Shown here in pieces: positions 52,285 through 61,900 of a stretch of DNA of 64,000 nt. The translations under genes and the position numbers were made by a program. The notes under the pieces were generated by a model. It ran no database searches, had not been told where the DNA came from, and saw only the letters and a program-made list of their open reading frames with translations. The stretch lies in contig NZ_CP089981.1 of NCBI RefSeq assembly GCF_021389975.1, positions 5,791,501 through 5,855,500 on the forward strand, read 5' to 3'. The stretch's first letter is position 1. Each line of letters starts with the position of its first letter. Source of the DNA: Fulvivirga ulvae. GTDB taxonomy: Bacteria > Bacteroidota > Bacteroidia > Cytophagales > Cyclobacteriaceae.

Positions 52285-53520
52285 TGGCAAACATTAAAAC
52301 AAAACAGTGAAGATTAAACTACTCATACTTTTATTACTTGTATCAAGTCCACTTTTTGCACAAAGTTCGATTGAGCATTTGACCATAGAATCTAAATACA
52401 TTGATGAGACTAGAACCCTTAATATTGCTTTACCTAGTGAGTACGAAAACTCAACAAAGAAATATCCATTAATCATAGTTCTAGATGATAATTTGCTGTT
52501 TAACACCACAAGTGCCATTGTCAATCAGTTGAGTAACACGTCACGGATGCCAGAATCTATTGTAATTTCCATAAGTTCAGGCGAAAAACATAGAAACTAC
52601 TTCGCGCCAAACCTATTTAACAATCATAGAGATAGAATGTACAACTATGGTAATCATCAAGAAGAATTTGTCAAGTTCTTAGAACTTGAATTATTAGCAT
52701 TAATAGAAAAAAAATATCGAACAACTAATTTTAAAACTTTAATTGGGTTTTCACCATCGTCAGTAATTGGACTTTATATATTATTAAAAAAACCTAACTT
52801 ATTTCAAGCTTACATATGTTTTGCCGCTGGCAATATTATTGGAGATGGCTATAAAAAAGATGAGCGTCTCATTGAAGAGTTAGAAATTCTTTATAGGCAA
52901 AATGAAATCAAACAAAGTTATTTATATGTGGTATCTGGCAGTAAGGATGCAAATTCTCAACCCTATATCAATAGAAACATCAAAGATTTCAATGAAAAAC
53001 TATCCAAATTCAACAACGATACTATCCATACAAGAGCTGAAATCATTCAAGGAGAGGGACATACAGATGTAATCTTACCTGGTTTAATTACTGCTTTTGA
53101 TTTTCTTTTTCCAAAAGAAAAGTGGCTAGTCGATTACCCTGATTTAATTGAAAAAGAAGGTACTGCTAAAGACAATATTTCCCTTTTTTATCAAAAACTG
53201 TCCGATGAATATGGATTTGAAGTTTATCCAAACGCAGACAGATTGTATAGTATGAGCTGTCTTAAGAATATAGGAAGGAGACTACTCGGAAGCAAAAAGA
53301 CAGAAGAAGCAATAGAAGTATATGAATATTGGGTTGAACTCTATCCTTCATCGCATTTGGCACATTACTATTTAGGATTATCATACAAGGAGAATGAAGA
53401 CGATAATAACGCTATCACTTCTTTTGAAAAAGCTTATGCATTGGCGCTATCACAAAAAAGTAATGACTCAAAAATTTATAAAGAAGTCATTGATGAATTG
53501 AACAAATAAAACGTTTGCCA
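52285..53520. mobile_element. Cassette-like unit bracketed by short inverted repeats
   Basis: TGGCAAACATT (52285-52295) and AACGTTTGCCA (53510-53520) are inverted copies with one mismatch, exactly around a single low-GC gene. Related sequence extends outward (CGGTTATACGAGACCG on the left, CCGGTAACC on the right). It looks like a mobile gene cassette; no recombinase is present. Confidence 0.5.
52307..53509 (+). CDS. Exported alpha/beta-hydrolase esterase with TPR-like tail
   Basis: A 400-aa exported protein with a GTG start. The signal peptide is at 1-18 (LLILLLLVSSPLFAQ). The hydrolase domain (20-280) resembles the Fes/YbbA esterase family (TRTLNIALPSEYENSTKKYPLIIVLDD...TLIGFSPSSVIGLYILLKKPNLFQAYICFA), with nucleophile Ser in GFSPSS and His in GEGHTDVI. 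Residues 310-390 form one or two TPR-type repeats (AIEVYEYWVELYPSSHLAHYYLGLSYKEN). It may act on siderophore or acyl esters. The gene is visibly AT-richer than its neighbours and lies between inverted repeats, suggesting acquisition. Confidence 0.85.
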   Translation: MKIKLLILLLLVSSPLFAQSSIEHLTIESKYIDETRTLNIALPSEYENSTKKYPLIIVLDDNLLFNTTSAIVNQLSNTSRMPESIVISISSGEKHRNYFAPNLFNNHRDRMYNYGNHQEEFVKFLELELLALIEKKYRTTNFKTLIGFSPSSVIGLYILLKKPNLFQAYICFAAGNIIGDGYKKDERLIEELEILYRQNEIKQSYLYVVSGSKDANSQPYINRNIKDFNEKLSKFNNDTIHTRAEIIQGEGHTDVILPGLITAFDFLFPKEKWLVDYPDLIEKEGTAKDNISLFYQKLSDEYGFEVYPNADRLYSMSCLKNIGRRLLGSKKTEEAIEVYEYWVELYPSSHLAHYYLGLSYKENEDDNNAITSFEKAYALALSQKSNDSKIYKEVIDELNK

Positions 53521-53622
53521 GCCGGTAACCTTCGTATTCCACCTCTTTAATTGCCGTATTTACACCACTGTGCCGCCGTATTTATTACCGAAATTTGTAT
53601 AGAAACAAAACAGTGCGATGCT

Positions 53623-54216
53623 ATGAGAAAAATAATCATTTTATCCATGATTTCATTAGATGGGGTTATGCAGGGTCCCGGAAGGCCTGAAGAAGATACA
53701 TCCGGGGGCTTTATATATGGCGGTTGGGTAGCTCCGTATGGTGACGAGGAGTATGATAAAGCCGTAGAAGATGAGCTGAAACCTGCGGATTATCTCCTGG
53801 GAAGGAAAACTTTTGAGATTTGGGCGGACTATTGGCCTGGACATGCAGACTTCTGGCCAAGTATTAATGAGGGCACAAAATATGTACTGTCCGGGACCAT
53901 GAAAAAATCGGATTGGAAAAACTCAGTATTCCTCAACAGCCTGGAGGGTATCAGGAAGATTAAAAACACAACCGGCCCTGACATTCAGGTTTGGGGAAGC
54001 AGCGAAGTCATACAATTGCTGCTGAAGCATGATCTTGTAGACGAACTTCGGCTCAAAATTCATCCGTTGACGCTTGGTAAAGGAAAAAAGCTGTTTGACA
54101 ATAGTGCAAAAGCGGCAGCATTTACTTTAACAGACCATACTGTAACTACTACGGGAGTGATTTTGGCCAATTATAAACGATCCGGTAAGGTGAAGACAGG
54201 TAGTGTTGGCGTTTAA
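53623..54216 (+). CDS. Dihydrofolate reductase family protein (RibD C-terminal type)
   Basis: A 197-aa protein of the YyaP/RibD-C type. Motifs are RKIIILSMISLDGVMQGPGRPEED at the N-terminus, DYLLGRKTFEIWADYWP (substrate pocket) and IQVWGSSEVIQLLLKHDLVDELRLKIHPLTLGKGKKLF in the C-terminal half. The ATG at 53623 is used; an earlier start at 53551 reads through a poor region. It is a NADPH-dependent reductase by family, though these proteins often lack a proven substrate. The gene is single, in a region of repeats. Confidence 0.93.
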   Translation: MRKIIILSMISLDGVMQGPGRPEEDTSGGFIYGGWVAPYGDEEYDKAVEDELKPADYLLGRKTFEIWADYWPGHADFWPSINEGTKYVLSGTMKKSDWKNSVFLNSLEGIRKIKNTTGPDIQVWGSSEVIQLLLKHDLVDELRLKIHPLTLGKGKKLFDNSAKAAAFTLTDHTVTTTGVILANYKRSGKVKTGSVGV

Positions 54217-54217
54217 A

Positions 54218-54420
54218 GGCAATGGCTTGAAAGAGAGAAGAGAGGTCTGCGTGAGGTTGTCGGGGACAGGCCAAGGAAAACTATCCCGGAAAAAGGTTGG
54301 TATGAGGTCTGTCGGGGAGGTCTGTCGGGGGACAGACCAAGGGGGAGAGGACAGACCAAGGGGGGCAATGGCTTGCAAAGGGGGAAGAGAGGGGTATACA
54401 AAAGGGAACAGGCCTGGTTG
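54218..54420. repeat. G-rich short repeats
   Basis: A 12-nt direct repeat GGCAATGGCTTG occurs at 54218-54229 and 54364-54375. Between them GGTCTGTCGGGG occurs twice (54306-54317, 54319-54330) and the inverted partner GACAGACC twice (54331-54338, 54350-54357), so several stems are possible. The strand is very purine-rich and G-rich (runs of 4-6 G). It looks like a local repeat expansion; no gene. Confidence 0.6.
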
Positions 54421-54431
54421 AATGATTTTAT

Positions 54432-55304
54432 TTAAACCTTTCTAATGATTGGATTAAAGGCTTTTGAACCTACAGAGACTTTGTCTCCAGTACTCCATTG
54501 GTCAATCTCGGAGGGATCGGCAACTACTTTCACTATATCGTTCCCGATAAGGATGCTGACGACATATATTACATCTTCCTTTTGAATGCTCACAATCTCC
54601 CCTACAAAGGAGAACTTGGCACTTGTCCTGCCCTGGCTGAAGAACACACCCGGTTTGGAAGTGTTGATTATCCTGCCCTGATGAAGTTCATAAACCATAT
54701 CGGAAAGCCTGATCACTTCACCCGGATCGTGGCTCACAAGGATGGTGGTAAGGGCAAACTCTCTGTGCACCTGCAAAATGTAGTCTTGCAGCTTAAGTCG
54801 CATTTTATGATCCAGTGCCGATAGTGGTTCATCCAGAAGCAGTATTTCCGGTTGGGATACTAACGCCCGGGCCAGGGCTACACGTTGTTTTTGTCCGCCG
54901 GATAATGTATCAGGTTTCCTTTCTGCCAGCGCCTCCAGCTCCATAATGGAAAGTAACCTGGTAATAATATCTTTACTTTGCCCCCTGTAAAGGGCGTATT
55001 CCAGGTTCTGCCTTACACTCATGTGAGGGAACAAAGCGTAATCCTGAAAGACATAACCCACTTTGCGCTGCTGAGGTGTTTTCCAGATTGAGTGAGAAGA
55101 GTCATACCAGGCCTGTTTTTTAACGAGGATGCTCCCTTTATCAGGTTTCATAAGCCCTGCCAGTATGCGAAGTATGGAAGTCTTACCTGCCCCGGAGGCC
55201 CCGTAAAGTGTGACAAACTCTCCCTGATTGATGCCCATTTCAACATAGAGATCCATAGTGCCCGTGGCGGCGTGTAAGCGTTTATGAATGCTAAATGAAA
55301 TCAT
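54432..55304 (-). CDS. modC: Molybdate ABC transporter ATP-binding protein
   Basis: A 290-aa ATPase of the ModC type. Walker A is GASGAGKT (about 35-42), then the Q loop (VGYVFQDYALFPHMSVRQNL), signature TLSGGQKQRVALARALVSQP, Walker B ILLLDEPLSALD and the H loop (LVSHDPGE). The C-terminal ~80 residues hold one TOBE/Mop-like domain (FVGEIVSIQKEDVIYVVSILIGNDIV). It energises molybdate uptake with ModB. It overlaps modB by 4 nt and is the last gene of the operon. Confidence 0.93.
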   Translation of the reverse strand: MISFSIHKRLHAATGTMDLYVEMGINQGEFVTLYGASGAGKTSILRILAGLMKPDKGSILVKKQAWYDSSHSIWKTPQQRKVGYVFQDYALFPHMSVRQNLEYALYRGQSKDIITRLLSIMELEALAERKPDTLSGGQKQRVALARALVSQPEILLLDEPLSALDHKMRLKLQDYILQVHREFALTTILVSHDPGEVIRLSDMVYELHQGRIINTSKPGVFFSQGRTSAKFSFVGEIVSIQKEDVIYVVSILIGNDIVKVVADPSEIDQWSTGDKVSVGSKAFNPIIRKV

Positions 55305-55981
55305 TTCGTATTAATTCCGGATTTTCTAAAATACCCACCATTGATCAGGTACACGAGCAAAAGAATACTGAAGGCAATGATTAACAATACCATAGAATAA
55401 AAATTGGCTTCCGGATAATTCAAAGCCTCCACTTCATCATAAATGGCAATGGAGGCCACCCTGGTTTTGCCGGGTATGTTGCCGCCTATCATCAATATCA
55501 CCCCAAACTCACCTACCGTATGAGCAAAAGAAAGCACAATTCCCGTAAGTACGGAGGCTTTTATATTAGGGAGAAGCACCCTGAAAAAGGTAGTGATCCC
55601 GGACTTTCCCATAACGTAAGAAGCCTCTGATAATGAGTCCGGTAACCCTTTGATCCCAGACTGTATAGGATGGACCATAAATGGCAGGCTGTACAATACT
55701 GACGCCACCACCAGGCCCTCAAAGGAAAAAACCAGTTTTATCCCCAACCACTCATTCAGCCACCTGCCAAAGGCATTTCCCGGGCTGAAGAAAATAAGAA
55801 AATAAAAGCCTAGTACGGTTGGAGGTAGCACAAGAGGCATACTAACCAGCGTTTCAATGACGGGCTTTAACCTGGACCTCGAGTGTGCCAACCACCATGC
55901 CACAGGCAGGGACACAACGAATAAGACCGCCGTGGTAATAGTGGCCAATTCAAGCGTCAGTATCAGTGGTGCCCGATTCAT
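55301..55981 (-). CDS. modB: Molybdate ABC transporter permease
   Basis: A 226-aa inner-membrane permease with about five TM helices. The ABC permease motif is near 145-170 (EASYVMGKSGITTFFRVLLPNIKASVLTGIVLSFAHTVGEFGVILMIGG, the EAA loop and a conserved GEFG). The start (LILTLELATITTAVLFVVSLPVAWWLAHSRSRLK) is standard for ModB. The length is typical. It overlaps modC (4 nt) and the di-Mop gene (4 nt). Confidence 0.93.
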   Translation of the reverse strand: MNRAPLILTLELATITTAVLFVVSLPVAWWLAHSRSRLKPVIETLVSMPLVLPPTVLGFYFLIFFSPGNAFGRWLNEWLGIKLVFSFEGLVVASVLYSLPFMVHPIQSGIKGLPDSLSEASYVMGKSGITTFFRVLLPNIKASVLTGIVLSFAHTVGEFGVILMIGGNIPGKTRVASIAIYDEVEALNYPEANFYSMVLLIIAFSILLLVYLINGGYFRKSGINTK

Positions 55982-56382
55982 TTTACAGAGAGGCTTACTT
56001 CGTTAAGTTTTACCATAGCTACAACCTTTTGGTTTATCTCCAGCGCAAGGTGTTGTACAGAATCAGTGCTAATCACAGATACAATATGGCCTATTGCAGT
56101 TTGCACTACCAACCGGCTAAGTAAAACACCCTTTTCAAGTGATAATATCGTTCCCGGTATCCGGTTTTGCAAACTGACAGCCAGATTATCACCCAGGCCA
56201 ATGACTACCTCAGTTTCTTTGAAGAGTACGCCCACCTCGTGTCCGCCCGTAAGGTAATCGGTGGTTTCTGGAGTATCTATAATTATGGCTTTGAGTAAAC
56301 AATCAGGAGTAATTTCAACGGTAACTACAGAGAGGTTGCCGTGCGATTGTATATCTGCAATATGACCATTGAAGCTATTCAT
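55978..56382 (-). CDS. Di-Mop molybdopterin/molybdate-binding protein
   Basis: A 134-aa protein made of two Mop/TOBE repeats: residues 1-66 (MNSFNGHIADIQSHGNLSVVTVEI...EVGVLFKETEVVIGL) and 68-134 (NRIPGTILSLEKGVLLSRLVVQTAIG...HLALEINQKVVAMVKLNEVSLSV). Such domains bind molybdate or tungstate and usually sit in ModC, ModE or the small storage protein Mop. Here a separate gene lies between modA and modB, overlapping both by 4-8 nt. It may store or sense molybdate in the cytoplasm. Confidence 0.85.
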   Translation of the reverse strand: MNSFNGHIADIQSHGNLSVVTVEITPDCLLKAIIIDTPETTDYLTGGHEVGVLFKETEVVIGLGDNLAVSLQNRIPGTILSLEKGVLLSRLVVQTAIGHIVSVISTDSVQHLALEINQKVVAMVKLNEVSLSVK

Positions 56383-57133
56383 TGACCAGGTATCCGTATG
56401 CTGTTAAAATTTGCCGGGCTCTTTGCGAAAAAATAAACGCATAGAATTCCTCAGCCATCTCTGTGCCCGATTCATTTTTGATCACCACAATGCCTTGCTC
56501 AATAGGAGTATATAAGGAAGGATTGATTTCAATCCATTTCCCCTTACCTGCCATTTGAGGAGACAGCACTACCGACATAGACGTAAAGCCGGCTTCGGCA
56601 GACTCAGTTGTGATGAACTGATTGGTCTGGGCAATGCTTTCTCCGAATACAAGTTTTGGCCGAAGCCTGTCGTAGAGCCCTTCACCGCGAAGTACTTCTA
56701 TGGCTGCGACTCCATAAGGTGCGGTTTTGGGGTTAGCCAGGGCTATATGCTGAATGGTGCTGTCACTTAAGAGTTCCAAAGTAGGATAAACCCCTGCTAC
56801 CATTGACCACAAAACAAGTTTGCCATAGGCATATACCCTAGGTTTTTCCAGTGTAAGTCCCTGGTTATAAAGTTCATTCGGGTACATCATATTGGCTGCT
56901 ACAAACACATCATAAGGTGCACCTTCTATGATCTGGGCAGTTAGTTTTCCTGATGAACTGATGATCAGGTCGCAGGAGACTCCCGTTTCATCTGTAAATG
57001 CCCGGGTAAGCTCTTTCATGGCGAACTGCATATTGGCAGCCGTCGCTATGGTAAGTTTTGGTTTTTCAGGAGCCTGACAAGCCACAAGTAGAAGAAGGAC
57101 AACTGACCGGAGCAAACTTTCTATTTTTCTCAT
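56375..57133 (-). CDS. modA: Molybdate-binding lipoprotein
   Basis: A 252-aa periplasmic substrate-binding lipoprotein of the ModA family. The lipobox ends in LVAC at about residue 19. Family motifs: LTIATAANMQFAMKELTRAFTDETG, CDLIISSSGKLTAQIIEGAPYDVFVAANMMYPN and AESAEAGFTSMSVVLSPQ-like second-domain segments, with SSGKLTAQI at the oxyanion site. It is the first gene of modA/di-Mop/modB/modC, all overlapping. Substrate could be molybdate or tungstate. No molybdoenzyme is in the window. Confidence 0.92.
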   Translation of the reverse strand: MRKIESLLRSVVLLLLVACQAPEKPKLTIATAANMQFAMKELTRAFTDETGVSCDLIISSSGKLTAQIIEGAPYDVFVAANMMYPNELYNQGLTLEKPRVYAYGKLVLWSMVAGVYPTLELLSDSTIQHIALANPKTAPYGVAAIEVLRGEGLYDRLRPKLVFGESIAQTNQFITTESAEAGFTSMSVVLSPQMAGKGKWIEINPSLYTPIEQGIVVIKNESGTEMAEEFYAFIFSQRARQILTAYGYLVNE

Positions 57134-57735
57134 ATCCTCAAACTTTCAAAGCAGCTAGACTTTGACTTTAAGCAATATTGTACAAACCTGAAAGATTTTA
57201 CAAAGTTCTGCCACAAATTAAATGTGCCGTCGATATATTAATTTCACATACTCTCACCGCAAATTTTATTTTCCGGATTTAACATTACAGCATAATGAGA
57301 GTACGCTTGTGCCTGGCCGAATCCGGCATGGGTAAAACTACCCTGCCGTACCGGTCAAAGGCCGCCTGAAGCTCAACCGGGATGACATCTATCAATGCAA
57401 TTACATTTTGGAAAATGCCATATTATATAAATAGTTCTTTCCTTCATATTAGATTATAGAAGCACCGGAAGTGTACCTCCACAGACATTATCCGTCAGTC
57501 ACAGACCAGAAATAACTGCTGACCGCTTGTGAAGTGCAGAATTACTGCATCGTATTTGTTATTTTATTATTTCGCGCTACAAAATATAGCATACTGGCAA
57601 CCAACACATTACAGGATTCCGCTAATTTTGGAGCTCAATTGTCTACCTTTTTGTCCCACCTCCACTGCTCAAACACCTAAATATTTTTACGAGTATTGGC
57701 CATAATCAAATCTATTTTAACCTAAAACCTTTAAA
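57134..57735. other. Intergenic region with a short remnant
   Basis: No gene of normal length. Around 57290-57435 two out-of-frame stretches read protein-like: MRVRLCLAESGMGKTTLPYR from 57296 and PVKGRLKLNRDDIYQCNYIL further on, in different frames. They may be an old fragment with an indel; not assignable. Confidence 0.35.
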
Positions 57736-58806
57736 ATGAAAAATTGCAGAACTAATCTGACATGGAGTAAGGCCGGGACAACTTTACACTACCACATTTC
57801 ATCTTTCGCCATTATTATGTCAACAGCATGGTTGATACTTGCAGGCTGTACGGGTCTGGAAAGTAACCAGTATATTGATCCCGTGGAAACGGGCACGGAG
57901 CTGAATTCAGTTTCTACCTACGCGGAGCGAGGCCAGGTGACTAAGAAATGTGCAGACATCGGCCAGGAAATTACCGATCGGAATACAGCCATAGAGGCAG
58001 CTTTTGCCGCAAAGGACCTGGATCTGTTATACAATAATTTCTGGACACCAACTTACTACGAATTTGGTCCTTTTTTTGACAAAGACCGCGATGAATTACT
58101 TGTGCAGATGATTTCTTTTTATACAGAGAGAGAGGGGGAGTTATTTTCATATGAGCTTGAGTCTTATGATCGCTTTGTACATGGCAGCAACTTGGTTTAT
58201 GACTTCGGAGCATATGATAACCTGGGCAGGTCCAGTGGTAATGATTTTGAAATCCATGGTTACTATTGCATACGATGGGTAAAAGGATCGGACGGCCTGT
58301 GGCGCATCGACAGGACTCTTTCCGGATCCCGAGGCAATAACACCAATGTTAACACCACTATCGATGAAGGACCGGTAGCCTGTAGCAAAAAGGATAAACC
58401 CGGTTGCGACGGACATGATGATGAGGCCTACGAGGAAATCGCCGATCAACTGGAAGCATATATTGAAGCTCTTACTACCGGCGATACGGACGAAGCGTAC
58501 GAATTTTATACACATGACTTCCGCAACATTGCTCCAGGGTTGGAGGTAGATCGCGACGGATTGAATGCGTACTATCTTCAATTTTTTGAAACAGGCAGCA
58601 TAGTTTCTCTGGATTTTTCAATGCGTGACAGGTTTATTCATGATGATGTGGCTTATGACTTCGGATATTTCGAAAAAACCACAATCGTTAATGGGATACA
58701 ATCGGTAGAAAAAAATAATTATGTTTTACGCTGGGAAAAAAGTAAACATGGCCACCACAATGTATGGCGCATTGACAGGATATTTAACGTCCCCAGGCCC
58801 TATTAA
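57736..58806 (+). CDS. Lipoprotein with two NTF2/SnoaL-like domains
   Basis: A 356-aa lipoprotein. The signal (SSFAIIMSTAWLILAGC) ends in a lipobox with Cys38. Two homologous NTF2-like domains follow, at about 72-190 (NTAIEAAFAAKDLDLLYNNFWTPTYYEFGPFFDKDRDELLVQM...YDFGAYD...YCIRWVKG...WRIDRTL) and 225-354 (LEAYIEALTTGDTDEAYEFYTHDFRNIAPGLEVDRDGLNAYY...YDFGYFE...YVLRWEKS...WRIDRIFN). The repeats share YDFG and WRIDR blocks, showing internal duplication. A ligand or enzymatic role is unknown. It converges on the Tc-toxin-like gene, separated by a bidirectional terminator. Confidence 0.88.
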   Translation: MKNCRTNLTWSKAGTTLHYHISSFAIIMSTAWLILAGCTGLESNQYIDPVETGTELNSVSTYAERGQVTKKCADIGQEITDRNTAIEAAFAAKDLDLLYNNFWTPTYYEFGPFFDKDRDELLVQMISFYTEREGELFSYELESYDRFVHGSNLVYDFGAYDNLGRSSGNDFEIHGYYCIRWVKGSDGLWRIDRTLSGSRGNNTNVNTTIDEGPVACSKKDKPGCDGHDDEAYEEIADQLEAYIEALTTGDTDEAYEFYTHDFRNIAPGLEVDRDGLNAYYLQFFETGSIVSLDFSMRDRFIHDDVAYDFGYFEKTTIVNGIQSVEKNNYVLRWEKSKHGHHNVWRIDRIFNVPRPY

Positions 58807-58834
58807 TAAAAGACAGTATACCTGATCAATATAG

Positions 58835-58877
58835 AAAAATGCCTTTGCTCAAGCCCCAATATAGCAAAGGCATTTTT
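58835..58877. terminator. Bidirectional terminator
   Basis: AAAAATGCCTTTGCT (58835-58849) pairs with AGCAAAGGCATTTTT (58863-58877), 15 perfect pairs with A- and T-runs at the ends, between two convergent genes. Confidence 0.85.
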
Positions 58878-58919
58878 CACCATTTATTCACCACAGGTTT
58901 TCCGCTATACAGGTATGGG

Positions 58920-61900
58920 TCAGCCGGAAACCCGGTATGCCAGGCACAGGTAAACATCTTTCACCTTATGATCGTCCAGTGCAGATTCATCACCCGGACC
59001 TGATGTTTCCGGTGCAACATTTCCTGCATTATTAACCGTCAGATTTAATGTTATGGGATGAACTGCCGGGAGAAATGCCCCAAAAGTCTCTGAGGCAATA
59101 GCGCCATTGAATATGTTTGTGCCTGCTTCTCTCGTCCATGTAACATCACTTATAACGGAACCATTGCCCTGAACTGAGAGCTCCATATCAATAGTATCAG
59201 GAATCACTCCTTCTCCATCATCACCTCTGAAGCCGTTTTCATCCAGCTCAATCTTCAGTTCTGCCGAAACAATGTGAAGCTGTCGTCCCTGTAAAAACAA
59301 TGGAAAATGTCTTTCACCAAGCTGTAAAGGTACTACCTCTCCCACCGGACGGTGCAGCAATCTATGGAATGTCTGAGAAAACTCCTGGCGAATACTGAAA
59401 ACGCGGGGAAGTCCGAAATCGCTGCCTGACAGCAGGCTTTCGAGGTAGCCACTAGCCTCCTCATTGGCTCCTTCTATCTTCTCTCTGAAAAGAACATCAT
59501 AATCTGCCGTATAGCTGATATGCAGAATAACATCATTGATTGAAGAGTAATCAAACATTTTGAAGGTTCTGGGTAGCTCCAGCCTCCAGGTACTCTCAAC
59601 TGCGCCCGCTCCTTCAAAGGGCATATAACGCTCATCCCTAAAGTCAAGCCGGAATACGCCGCTATCATTTTGTGCTGTACTGGTAGCCACTGTAGTGGTT
59701 CGCGAAGCTGGTACAAGGCTAAGCTTACCGCCATCTGCATCAAGTTTGGCTTCTTTCCTGATATAGCTTTCCTTCAATGTGAGTACTGCACTTACATTGC
59801 TGTAGGGGCCTGTAATACAGGGGATGGTCAGGCGAGCCGATTTAACCCTCCTCCTGTACTGTCCCGGGTAAAACAGATCGAAGTAAAACTCAGGTACCTT
59901 GAATTCGCATGTTCCTGTAGTTTTAAGCTCAATAATAGCTTCAGGGGCTATTTGTGTTAAAGAAAATGCCTGATCAACCTCCATACTCCTGGTATGGGTT
60001 TCCATATATTTCAACTCCATTTGTCTCAGAGCACTCATCAGTTTTTCTCCTGCCATCAGTCCGGCTTTGGAGGCATCCCAATAGTTGCCATCCAATAAAA
60101 CGGAAGTATCATCATTTCGCTCAAAGCGATAGGCTCTCTCAGCCATTCGAGCCATAGTCATAGCGTTCTGGTAAGCTTCACGGAACATTCGCTGCAGTTG
60201 GTTCGACATCCAGGTATATAGCCCCAGGTTAGTGAACTTATCTCTGTAGAACTCAAAAGTTTCCTGGTGCTGCTCTATACTCTTTTCATGTAGTTCTCGC
60301 GATTTAACAGATATATCTCTTCGTATTTCGGCAGCTTCTATCTGCTTCTCAATTTCCATCAACTCATTTTCCGCCTGTTCAAGACTGAATTGCCAGCCCT
60401 GTTCTCTTCTCTTATTTGAAGCCATAGATCCTAATAAATCTGCTCCTCTGCTGGCTGTGCCCGCAAGATATTGCAATACTGAAGCAAAAACCTGGGCTCC
60501 ATCAGCAGCTCCATCTGTTGGAGTACTATTGCTGAATCCCAAAATACTGGGGGCAAATCTCAGATTGCCCGATACAGTCATTGGAATAACGGAAAACTCT
60601 GTTAATGCATGTGAGATCATTTTCAAGTCTTTTTGCCACTGTTCTTCACTGATCAATCCTGCATTAAGTAACTCCTGATAGTGAAGTTCTCTATTTTTGA
60701 TAGTCAGCTCTCTCCTTCTCAAACCTTCCAGACCCTCTTCCGCAGCCTCCACTTCCATATCCCTCAGTCTGGAAGTCATTTTTAATACCTCATCCTGCTG
60801 CGCCATTCTCAACAGGGTCAGCTCTTCAGCACTTTTCTTTTCGAGGGCTCCCAGTAAAGCTCCCCCAAAACTTTGTAACGCACCCGCATATTCCTTAGCC
60901 TTTGCCAATAGAAATGCGAAACGATACGGAGGTAACTCTCCCTGAAGCGCATTGAGCACTTCATCCAGTGACAGACCTGCCGCCCTGGCCCGTACCAAAA
61001 GGCGCGGGTCAATTTCCGGAGCAAATAAAGCCACCTGTCTTCTCACGCCGCTAATATTCATACAGTTTCTGATCTTGTAAAGCCTGTCCTCTACCCTGTC
61101 CCAGTACCCCAATAGATCAGGGTTTGATGGAATGCAAAAAGCACAGGTCTGTTTCAGGAAACTGGTATGAAATGAGTAAAGGTCAGTTATGTTGCCCCAT
61201 TTGTCTTTCCAGTCTATGCCTTTGAAGTCATTTTCTATCAGGTTACCATTAACCAGTCCATTGCCGTTGAAGTTTACAGCACCAGCCATAACGATAGGCT
61301 CACTCACCATATGGTTTGAACCTGAGCCATTCATGGAAAGATAAAAACTGAATCCATTGTTTAACACGAAATTATTGGCCCCAATTATCGTATCTCCAGA
61401 AACATAGGGTGGATTGTCAACGGTACCGGATACCCTTTCCCTGCGCTCAGATATTGTATCTTCTACACTGTTTAGGAAGTTTGTACATGTGGCCCCTTCC
61501 ATATGCTCCATCAATTCCTCGTAAGTCTTATCTCCCTCGTCATTATCACAGCTACCTAATTCGGCAGGGCGCTTACCAAGAATTTCCGAAGCCATCACAT
61601 ACAATAATGTAGCTTCATTGATAGATTCCATGGTGTCCCTTGCAAAAAGGTGATCGCCCCAATCCAGCAGATTGTCTATATATTTCATAACAATAGCCTT
61701 CCTGTAAGCCCCCAACCGCAGCCGTGCAATAGCATGTGGGTTAAACGGATCATTTTCATACGCCTGTATAGCCTGCGCATCATTCAGGTTGTTATACCAG
61801 GTATCAAACTCCATATCCCTGAACTCAATATACTGCCATACACGGTCTGAAGGATTTGCATCAGCATCACCTGAAAGGTCTACGGCTGTAGGATTGAAAA

